Shown: positions 42,361 through 48,294 of the stretch, in pieces
Numbering within the stretch: the first letter of the stretch is position 1
Layout of the letters: every line of letters begins with the position of its first letter
From: an uncultured Elusimicrobiales bacterium
GTDB lineage: Bacteria; Elusimicrobiota; Elusimicrobia; Elusimicrobiales; Elusimicrobiaceae
Assembly (NCBI GenBank): GCA_944327085.1
Contig: CALVGG010000007.1
Span: 1-48,294, forward strand
Length of the DNA stretch: 48,294 nt
Direction of reading: 5' to 3'
Notes under the pieces: model-generated
What the model was told of the DNA's origin: nothing
Seen by the model: the letters and a program-made list of their open reading frames with translations, nothing else
Database searches by the model: none
Made by a program: the position numbers and the translations under genes

Positions 42361-43499
42361 AATTTCTGGCCGTTATCCCCCTTTATAACCACGGTAAAAC
42401 CGTGCGGCAAGTGGTGCAGAACTGCCTGCGCTGCGGCTGGCCGGTGCTGGTGGTGGATGACGGCAGCAGAGACGAAGGCCCCCTTTCTTTGCGCGGGCTT
42501 GAGGCGCATGTAATCACCCTGCCGGTTAACCGCGGCAAAGGGGCCGCTTTGTTAACGGCCGCCGCCTGGGCCCGCCAAAACGGCTTTACCCACCTGCTAA
42601 CCTTGGACGCGGACGGCCAACACAACCCGCAGGATTTAAGGCTTTTGGCTGCGGCCGCCCGCCAGGCCCCGCAAAGCATTATTATAGGCGCGCGCCGTTT
42701 TGAGGGGCCCCATGTGCCGGCCTCTTCCAAGTTCGGGCGCAAATTTGCGGGCTTTTGGGTGCATTTGCAAACGGGTAAGGCCGTTAGCGATATGCAAAGC
42801 GGGCTTAGGTGTTACCCCGTGGACGTGCTGGAAGTGGTTAAATGCTGGTGCCGGCGCTACGCTTTTGAGGTGGAAATTGTGGTGCGTGCCTTGTGGGCCG
42901 GGTTTGGGGTGAAAGAGGTGGAAGTATCGGTTTATTATCCGCCGGCGGGGCAAAGGGTGTCTCATTTCCACAAACTGGCCGATAATTTGCGCCTTACCCT
43001 CATTAATACGTATTTAACCATGCGTTCCATGCTGCCCATTCCCCACCGCCAGTATGTCAGCGGCGGCACTACTCCCACCGTTAAAAAACGCGGATATTGG
43101 GAAGTAATGCTTGAAAATTTGCGCCAAAAAGATAGTATCACCCGCAATGCTTTGTCCGGCGCGTGGGGCATATTTTGCGGCTCCATTGCTTTGCCCGGCA
43201 TCCGGCAGGTTATGCTTTTTTGGGGGGCCGGGTGGTGGAACTTAAATAAAATTTTAAGTATTTCTTTTGAAAAACTTTGCATTGGCCCCTTTGTGCCCGC
43301 ATTATGTATAGAGGCCGGCTTTTTTATGCGTAACGGCCGGTTTTTGACGGAGTTTACCCTCCAAACCCTGGGCCGCCAGTTTTTACAGCGCGTGTGGGAG
43401 TGGGTGCTGGGGTCTTTGGTAGTGGCGCCTTTGCTGGCGGCGGCGGCATTTGTGGTGGTGTGGATAATAGGTTTTGTTTTACACAGGAGCTTAAAATGA
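42357..43499 (+). CDS. GT2 glycosyltransferase with DUF2062-like membrane tail
   Basis: A 380-aa membrane-attached enzyme. Residues 1-225 are a GT2 domain: VIPLYNHGKTV, VLVVDDGSRDEG, the metal-binding TLDADGQHNP and the DMQSGLRCYPV acceptor-side block. Residues about 255-380 are hydrophobic and resemble DUF2062 (ALSGAWGIFCGSIALPGIRQ), ending in a helix. It may attach a sugar to the polyene-carrying lipid. In Gammaproteobacterial clusters the glycosyltransferase and an LpxL-like acyltransferase are often one fused protein; here they are two genes overlapping by four bases. Confidence 0.85.
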   Translation: MKFLAVIPLYNHGKTVRQVVQNCLRCGWPVLVVDDGSRDEGPLSLRGLEAHVITLPVNRGKGAALLTAAAWARQNGFTHLLTLDADGQHNPQDLRLLAAAARQAPQSIIIGARRFEGPHVPASSKFGRKFAGFWVHLQTGKAVSDMQSGLRCYPVDVLEVVKCWCRRYAFEVEIVVRALWAGFGVKEVEVSVYYPPAGQRVSHFHKLADNLRLTLINTYLTMRSMLPIPHRQYVSGGTTPTVKKRGYWEVMLENLRQKDSITRNALSGAWGIFCGSIALPGIRQVMLFWGAGWWNLNKILSISFEKLCIGPFVPALCIEAGFFMRNGRFLTEFTLQTLGRQFLQRVWEWVLGSLVVAPLLAAAAFVVVWIIGFVLHRSLK

Positions 43500-44404
43500 C
43501 GCAAAGCTGGACGGGGGCCAGTTTAGCCTCCCGCTTTAAACACCGCTTTATTTACGCACTCATTTTTGTAGGCGGGCGTTTTTTGGCGTATTTGTTTTTA
43601 TACCCGCTGGTGCTGGTGTATACGCTTTACCCTTCCATACGGGCCAAAAGCCGCGTTTACATACAAAAGCGCTTTGCGCCCAAAAATGCCTGGCAGGCGT
43701 TTAAACACGCTTACAAGCTTAACTTAACTTTTGCCCGCACGCTTACAGACCGCGCCGCCCTGGGCATTTTGGGCCGGGCGGACATTGTTTCCAGTAAAGA
43801 GGACCGCGCCCTCTGCCAGCGTTTGGCCGATCAGTACCAAGGCGTTATTATGCTTACGGCCCACTGCGGCTGCTGGCAGCAGGCGGCCGCCAGTATTGAT
43901 TTTTTTAAAGCCCACAAATACATTGTGTATTATCACAGCCCCAAGGATAATGATAAAATGGTGCATGAACACCGCGCCCAAAAAGCACCTTTTACGTTTA
44001 TTAACCCGGCCTTCGGCTTTGGGGGCGTGGTGGAAATGATGGCCGCCCTGCGCCACGGGGGCGTGCTTTGCGCCATGGGGGACCGCACCTTTGGTGCCCC
44101 CGGCAACAGCGTGCCCGTTCAATTTTTGGGGCAAACGGCGTATTTGCCGTATAGTTTTTACCGTTTGGCGGCCTGCACGGGGGCGCCGGTGGCGGTGATG
44201 TTTTTCCCCTGGCTTGGCGGAGGGCGTTTTGGGGCGGAAATTGCCGGCGTGTTTACCGTGCCGGAGCGCGGGCCTGCCAAACAACAATACCAGGAGTTTG
44301 CACAAAAATTTGCTGACGCGCTGGAAGCCTTTTGTGTAAAATATCCCTATCAGTTTTTTAATTATTACAACTTTTGGGAGACTAACGAATCATGCAAACC
44401 ATAG
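43496..44404 (+). CDS. LpxL/HtrB-like acyltransferase, polyene cluster
   Basis: A 302-aa enzyme of the lipid A late-acyltransferase family with an N-terminal membrane anchor (about residues 17-45). The start at 43496 is chosen for its GGAG site and four-base overlap with the glycosyltransferase gene. The catalytic Hx4D/E motif reads LTAHCGCWQQAA, with Gln128 in place of the acidic residue. A second block, MGDRTFGAPGNSVPVQFLG, and GAPVAVMFFPW are as in the family. It likely joins the polyene or a fatty acid to the lipid anchor. Confidence 0.85.
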   Translation: MTQSWTGASLASRFKHRFIYALIFVGGRFLAYLFLYPLVLVYTLYPSIRAKSRVYIQKRFAPKNAWQAFKHAYKLNLTFARTLTDRAALGILGRADIVSSKEDRALCQRLADQYQGVIMLTAHCGCWQQAAASIDFFKAHKYIVYYHSPKDNDKMVHEHRAQKAPFTFINPAFGFGGVVEMMAALRHGGVLCAMGDRTFGAPGNSVPVQFLGQTAYLPYSFYRLAACTGAPVAVMFFPWLGGGRFGAEIAGVFTVPERGPAKQQYQEFAQKFADALEAFCVKYPYQFFNYYNFWETNESCKP

Positions 44405-44649
44405 AAGAAATTAAACAGCTTATTGCCGCCAATATTGATTTGGGCGGGGCGGATTTGTCGGGTTTTGATGCGTCTTCCCCCATTTTTGGCGAAAAAGGCC
44501 TGGGGCTAGACAGTTTAGACGCCGTGGAACTGATTATGCTTTTGCAAAAAAAGTACGGCATTACCATAGAAAATATGCAGCAAGGACGCGAAATTTTTAA
44601 AGATTTGGGCACCCTGGCCGCTTATGTGGACGCCCACCGTAAAAAATAA
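44392..44649 (+). CDS. Acyl carrier protein 2, polyene cluster
   Basis: An 85-aa carrier with Ser41 in GLGLDSLDAVELIM as attachment point. It starts 13 bp before the end of the acyltransferase gene. Two carriers per cluster is the rule in aryl polyene pathways, one probably for the starter and one for extension. Sequence does not say which is which. Confidence 0.93.
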   Translation: MQTIEEIKQLIAANIDLGGADLSGFDASSPIFGEKGLGLDSLDAVELIMLLQKKYGITIENMQQGREIFKDLGTLAAYVDAHRKK

Positions 44650-44652
44650 CTT

Positions 44653-45843
44653 ATGACTTGCGCCTGCATTGGGGGTACGGGCGTTATCTGCGCCTGCGGC
44701 AGCGGTAAAAACGCTTTATGGAACGGCTTGGAAACGGGCCGCTCCTGTTTTGCGCTGCCGGCGGGGCGCGTAAACAGCACACTGGCGGATAAATACCCCG
44801 TATTTTTAATACCCGAGGATAACCTCCCCCCCGGCCCCGGCAGTTTAAGCCTGCGTTACTTTTTAACGGCCGCAAAGGAGGCGTTTACTCAGGCCGGGGT
44901 TCAGCCCGCCCAGCTGGCCGCCCTGCGTACCGGGGTATGTGTGGGCACGTCGGTTGATGCGTCTTTTCATTGTTTTGATTCTTACGCGCGCTATACCCGC
45001 CAAGCCTTGCAAGAGCAGGACGTAAACATTTTGCAAGCGTATTTTTCTTCCTCCACCGCTTTAGCCGCGGCCCGCACTTTTGGCTTTACCGGCCCGGTGC
45101 AAACGGTGGTTACCGCCTGTGCCAGCGGAACGGACGCGGTGGGCCTGGCCGCCGCTTGGATTCAACAAGGCCTGTGCGACGCCGTATTATGCGGCGGCAC
45201 GGATGAAATCAATTTAATCCCTTATGACGGCTTTATCCGCCTGTTGATTGCCTCTAAAGATAAATGCAAACCCTTTTCCAAAAACCGCAGCGGCATTAAT
45301 ATTGGCGAAGGCGCCGCCGCGCTTTTACTGCTTAGCCCCTCTGCCGCCAAAAGTTTGGGCGTAACCCCGGCGGGTTTTGTGTTGGGTTACGGTAATGCGT
45401 GTGACGGATACCACCCCACCGCGCCGGACCCGCAGGGCCGGGGCCTTAACAAAGCCATTTCTTTTGCTTTAAAACAAGCCGGTTTGCAGGGGGCGGATAT
45501 GGCCTTTGTAAACGCACATGCCACCGCCAGCCAAGCTAACGACGCGGCTGAAGCCTTGGTTTTTAACCAATTACTACCCGGGGTACCCGTTTGCGCCACC
45601 AAGGGGCTTACGGGGCACACTTTGGGTGCGGCAGGCGCGTTGGAGGCGGTTATTACGCTTATGTGTTTAAACCGCGGGCTGGTTACGCCCGCCTGGGGCT
45701 TTGAGGAAGAAGACCCTGCCTTGCATTTAACCCCCGTTACAACTACCCGCGCGGTGCACGGGCAGGCGGCTGTATCGTGCTCGCTGGCGTTTGGCGGGTG
45801 CAATGCGGCGCTGGTGTTAGGAGGGCGGCAATATGGCGCTTGA
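44653..45843 (+). CDS. Beta-ketoacyl synthase 2, polyene cluster
   Basis: A 396-aa condensing enzyme with a complete triad: Cys156 in VVTACASGTDAVG, His in NAHATASQAND and His in KGLTGHTLGAAG. The N-terminal strand is shortened and Cys-rich (MTCACIGGTGVICACGSG). It overlaps the chain-length-factor-like gene by 11 bp, the pairing found in type II polyketide systems. The two likely form the heterodimer that extends the polyene. Confidence 0.92.
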   Translation: MTCACIGGTGVICACGSGKNALWNGLETGRSCFALPAGRVNSTLADKYPVFLIPEDNLPPGPGSLSLRYFLTAAKEAFTQAGVQPAQLAALRTGVCVGTSVDASFHCFDSYARYTRQALQEQDVNILQAYFSSSTALAAARTFGFTGPVQTVVTACASGTDAVGLAAAWIQQGLCDAVLCGGTDEINLIPYDGFIRLLIASKDKCKPFSKNRSGINIGEGAAALLLLSPSAAKSLGVTPAGFVLGYGNACDGYHPTAPDPQGRGLNKAISFALKQAGLQGADMAFVNAHATASQANDAAEALVFNQLLPGVPVCATKGLTGHTLGAAGALEAVITLMCLNRGLVTPAWGFEEEDPALHLTPVTTTRAVHGQAAVSCSLAFGGCNAALVLGGRQYGA

Positions 45844-46624
45844 TTTGTATATAGACGGTTTTGCTTTTTGCACGCAAACCCCGCAGCCGCAGGTTTTTGC
45901 TCCCTGGTTTGAAGCGCGGCGCCTGCGCCGTATGGAAGCCCAATCTGCCCAAATGCTGTTTGCTTCCTGCCAAGCCCTGGAAATGGCCGGCCAGCCTGTT
46001 GCGCAGGAAAAACCTTTTGGCCTTTCTTTAGGCATTGGCCCGGGCAGTTTGCAAAACACCTGTAAATTTATGGACAGTATTTTGCAAGACGGGGATGAAC
46101 TATCCTCCCCCACCGCTTTTGCGGGCAGTGTGCATAATGCGGCCGGGTTAACCTTATCTTTATTTTTAAATTTATGCGGCCCGTGCCTAACCAGCGGGCA
46201 GTTTAATACTTCTTTCGGGGCGGCGCTACTTACGGCGCAAAGCTTTTTGTATAGCGCCATGGCGCCTTATGTGCTGGTGGCGGTGGCGGACAGTGTAAAC
46301 CCGGTGGCCTGTGCCTTGCGGGAAAAATACCCCCAGGTGCTGGGTGGGGCTCTCAGTACGGGGTATCCAACCCACACCGCGGCGGCATTGTTAATAAGCG
46401 CCCAAAAAACACCGCACGCCAAAGCCAAAATTACCGATTTTCAGTTTTTATGCCGGCAGCCTGCCTATGTTCCCTGTTTGGGGAAAGGCTGGGCCCCTTT
46501 GGCGGCCGGGCCGGCTATAGAGCTATGCAGTTTGTTGAAACAGGGGAAAAATCACTTTGAAATAAAAGACGATTCATTAGGGGTATGTACTGTAATTAAA
46601 GGAGAACTTTTGAATGCTTACTAA
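45833..46624 (+). CDS. Chain-length-factor-like ketosynthase homolog
   Basis: A 263-aa degenerate ketosynthase covering mainly the N-terminal half of the fold. The position of the active-site Cys is held by Gln123 in TSGQFNTSFGAALLTAQSFL; a Gln at this place is the hallmark of KS-beta/chain-length factors. The His motifs are missing. SVHNAAGLTLSL and LVAVADSVNP match other ketosynthase strands. It sits after and overlaps an active ketosynthase, and overlaps the ligase gene by 11 bp. It presumably sets the chain length of the polyene. Confidence 0.82.
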   Translation: MALDLYIDGFAFCTQTPQPQVFAPWFEARRLRRMEAQSAQMLFASCQALEMAGQPVAQEKPFGLSLGIGPGSLQNTCKFMDSILQDGDELSSPTAFAGSVHNAAGLTLSLFLNLCGPCLTSGQFNTSFGAALLTAQSFLYSAMAPYVLVAVADSVNPVACALREKYPQVLGGALSTGYPTHTAAALLISAQKTPHAKAKITDFQFLCRQPAYVPCLGKGWAPLAAGPAIELCSLLKQGKNHFEIKDDSLGVCTVIKGELLNAY

Positions 46625-47747
46625 AAATGACATTAAACATATGCTGACCGACGCCCTGCGCGCGCAACTGGCACGCAGTAAGGCGGATGCGCTGTCCGTA
46701 TTTGAAAATCAAAATCCTTCCGCCTTGTTTGACGGGCTTACCGTGGAACAACGCGCCTGTTTTGAACAGGTAGCCGGTGATATGTTCAACCAGCCGGCAA
46801 AGCGGTTTTCCTCTTTGGAAAATATGGTTAATTATTATTACGCCGCTTTTTTGTATTACGGGTTAATTAATTTTTTAACTTCCGGCAGCACCGGTGCATA
46901 TAAAAAATGCCCTCATACCATCACGATGATTGAGGAAGAAGCTTATGGCATCCGCCCGGAGTTTGAAGGCGTTAAACGCGTGGTGGGCCTGGTGCCGGTA
47001 CATCATTTATACGGCTTTACTTTTACGCTTATGCTTCCCCGCGTTTTGCCGGCGGAGGTTACCTGGCTGCCCGCCTTGCCCACGGCCAATTGGCAGGATT
47101 TGCTGAAAGAGGGCGATTTAATGGTGGCTTTCCCCTTGTTTTGGCAATATTGGGTGGAATTGGGAAATAAATTTCCTAAAGGGGTAAGAGGAATGTCCTC
47201 CACCGCGCCTATGAAGGACGAGGTAATTTCCGCCTTGTATGATTTAGGCATAGAAAAATTTACCGAAGTATACGGCGCCAGCGAAACCGGCGCCATCGGC
47301 CGGCGCCACCATGCCGGGGAAGCCTTTGAAGTGTTTGATTTTTGGGATTTGGATTTAAAAGACCAAATCCGCTTAAAACGCAAATGCCAGGATACGTGGC
47401 TCGTCCTGCCGGACCAGGCCGATATGGAAAACGCCCGATTTATCCGCCCCCTGGGCCGCACGGACAAGTGTGTGCAGGTTGCGGGGATTAACGTATATCC
47501 CAAACACGTGGAAGAAGTCTTATCCCAACACCCGGCGGTTAAGGAATGCAAAGTGCGCCTGATGCGCCCGGAAGAGGGTGAACGTTTAAAAGCGTTTATC
47601 GTTCCCAATGAAGGGTATAACGAAAGCCATTTGGGTATTATCCGCACCTATTTAAGCCAAAAACTGACTGTGCATGAAATGCCCCGCTCCTTTACATTTG
47701 GCGATAAACTGCCGGTAAACGAAATTGGCAAAGCGGCCGATTGGTAA
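46614..47747 (+). CDS. AMP-dependent acyl ligase, polyene cluster
   Basis: A 377-aa adenylating enzyme, shorter than usual because the N-terminal subdomain is reduced. It has the P-loop LTSGSTGAYKKCPHT, the VPVHHLYGFTFTLMLP segment, YGASETGAIG, LGRTDKCVQVAGINVYP and the C-terminal catalytic Lys in LPVNEIGKAADW. It would activate an aryl carboxylic acid such as 4-hydroxybenzoate or a cinnamate and load it on an ACP. The substrate is inferred from the cluster type. It is the last gene before the terminator. Confidence 0.88.
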   Translation: MLTKNDIKHMLTDALRAQLARSKADALSVFENQNPSALFDGLTVEQRACFEQVAGDMFNQPAKRFSSLENMVNYYYAAFLYYGLINFLTSGSTGAYKKCPHTITMIEEEAYGIRPEFEGVKRVVGLVPVHHLYGFTFTLMLPRVLPAEVTWLPALPTANWQDLLKEGDLMVAFPLFWQYWVELGNKFPKGVRGMSSTAPMKDEVISALYDLGIEKFTEVYGASETGAIGRRHHAGEAFEVFDFWDLDLKDQIRLKRKCQDTWLVLPDQADMENARFIRPLGRTDKCVQVAGINVYPKHVEEVLSQHPAVKECKVRLMRPEEGERLKAFIVPNEGYNESHLGIIRTYLSQKLTVHEMPRSFTFGDKLPVNEIGKAADW

Positions 47748-47777
47748 CCCGGTATTCAAAATGGATACACAAAATTT

Positions 47778-47803
47778 CCCCCCCTTTTTTTAGGGGGTTT
47801 TTT
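47778..47803 (+). terminator. Terminator of the polyene cluster
   Basis: The stem ccccc/ggggg with loop ttttttta is followed by a TTTTTT run, about 30 bp after the last stop codon. Confidence 0.75.
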
Positions 47804-47813
47804 ATGTTACAAT
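47786..47813 (+). promoter_or_regulatory. Possible promoter of the small RNA
   Basis: TTTTTT-16 bp-TACAAT puts the start near 47820, precisely where the first RNA hairpin begins. The -35 box is weak and overlaps the cluster terminator. Confidence 0.4.
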
Positions 47814-47819
47814 ACAAGT

Positions 47820-47884
47820 AGAGGCGGCAGGTTCGCCTCTTTGGCACGTATAAGGGATGTTTCCCCGTTGTACGTGCTTTTTTT
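47820..47884 (+). ncRNA. Candidate ~65-nt small RNA
   Basis: Hairpin 1 is the perfect seven-pair stem AGAGGCG/CGCCTCT (47820-47826 with 47834-47840). Hairpin 2 is GCACGTA/TACGTGC (47844-47850 with 47871-47877) with an inner GGGA-tgtt-TCCC stem, followed by seven Ts. There is no reading frame. It matches no RNA family I can name. It could be an sRNA or just two stacked structures after the cluster terminator. Confidence 0.45.
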
Positions 47885-47890
47885 ATACCC

Positions 47891-47921
47891 AAAAGGCCCA
47901 CCGTGTTTTTGGGCCCTTTTT
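47891..47921 (+). terminator. Extra hairpin with T run
   Basis: The stem aaaaggccca/tgggcccttttt, with one bulged C, ends in five Ts. It insulates the next gene from upstream transcription. Confidence 0.65.
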
Positions 47922-47924
47922 CCC

Positions 47925-47953
47925 TTGTTTTTTGGGTCGCCAGGTGTTATAAC
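47925..47953 (+). promoter_or_regulatory. Promoter of the partial secreted gene
   Basis: TTGTTT-17 bp-TATAAC, about 50 bp before the start codon. Confidence 0.65.
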
Positions 47954-48001
47954 ATAAGTATAAGGCCGTATTATTTTATTTTTAATTATGAGGCTTCTAA
48001 T

Positions 48002-48294
48002 ATGATTAAACTTCTCTCCGCTGTGTTAAGTTTCTCTTTGCTTTTTGCCAGTGTGGCGCCTTCTTATGCGCAGGCGGCTGATGCCGCCGCCCGCACGCGT
48101 GCCCGTGTGTCTATGGGTTTAGACCAGGCCGTACGTGCGCAGGTACGCAACGGCAAGTTTGCCGTGTCGGACAAAGTAGCCGAGGTAAAGGCGGTAGTGA
48201 AGGCGCTTACGTCCGGGACTGAGCAGCAGGGCGTGTCCGGCGAGCTTAGCTATAATGATTTTAAAACAGCGTATGAGACAGGGATGAAAGAGGT
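48002..48294 (+). CDS. Secreted protein, 3' end cut by window
   Basis: The first 97 codons of an open frame starting ATGATTAAACTT. The N terminus MIKLLSAVLSFSLLFASVAP followed by SYAQA is a signal peptide. The visible mature part is Ala/Val-rich and probably helical (DQAVRAQVRNGKFAVSDKVA, then EVKAVVKALTSG). The frame runs off the right edge. Codon choice (gcg, gta, acg) resembles the Cys-rich surface protein gene at 17505. GAGG lies upstream as a weak ribosome site. No family recognised. Confidence 0.75.
   Translation, partial: MIKLLSAVLSFSLLFASVAPSYAQAADAAARTRARVSMGLDQAVRAQVRNGKFAVSDKVAEVKAVVKALTSGTEQQGVSGELSYNDFKTAYETGMKE

Overview
The window looks like chromosomal DNA of an anaerobic Gram-negative bacterium. 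Kdo transferase and a heptosyltransferase-like enzyme point to LPS. A LolA-like carrier, lipoproteins and an MMPL exporter point to an outer membrane. A PerR-like regulator beside rubrerythrin suits an anaerobe. The overall style (GC-moderate, many secreted orphan families, aryl-polyene-type cluster) would fit a gut Elusimicrobiota member. That placement is inference from general resemblance and could not be tested here.

Region 1 (1-9.5 kb, all minus strand): a 112-bp tandem repeat copying the 3' tail and terminator of pgk, then pgk and a Bax-inhibitor/YccA-type membrane protein. Next comes a run of six related secreted proteins (2330-7270) that I do not recognise as a named family. They share a conserved Cys pair and look like degenerate trypsin-fold proteins. 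groES-groEL follows, with a CIRCE operator.

Region 2 (9.5-33 kb): a PP2C phosphatase/multi-pass Ser/Thr kinase pair, a tandem PC4-like DNA-binding protein, LPS-core genes (waaA and a GT9 enzyme with an extra N-terminal half), and a proline-rich secreted protein. Then a Cys-rich repeat surface protein with a foldable 5' UTR, an AsmA protein, Na/Pi cotransport genes, two membrane proteins, an HI0933-type flavoprotein and an iron alcohol dehydrogenase. PerR-rubrerythrin and two tandem DHA2 exporters close the region.

Region 3 (32.9-47.75 kb): a compact biosynthetic cluster. A methyltransferase and the two exporters run on the minus strand. Seventeen tightly packed or overlapping plus-strand genes follow: ketoreductase, ketosynthase, ACP, acyltransferase, two paralogous lipoproteins, dehydratase, LolA-like carrier, MMPL exporter, lipoprotein, second dehydratase, thioesterase, glycosyltransferase, LpxL-like acyltransferase, second ACP, second ketosynthase, chain-length-factor-like protein and AMP ligase. 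This is the gene content of an aryl polyene (APE/flexirubin/xanthomonadin-type) pathway. The ligase would load an aryl acid on an ACP. The KS/CLF, KR and DH enzymes would build a fully conjugated chain. The acyl/glycosyl transferases and the LolA/MMPL/lipoprotein set would anchor it in the outer membrane. No aromatic ammonia lyase is present, so the starter must come from elsewhere.

Region 4 (47.75-48.29 kb): a terminator, a candidate ~65-nt small RNA with its own promoter and terminator, and the start of another secreted protein cut by the window edge.
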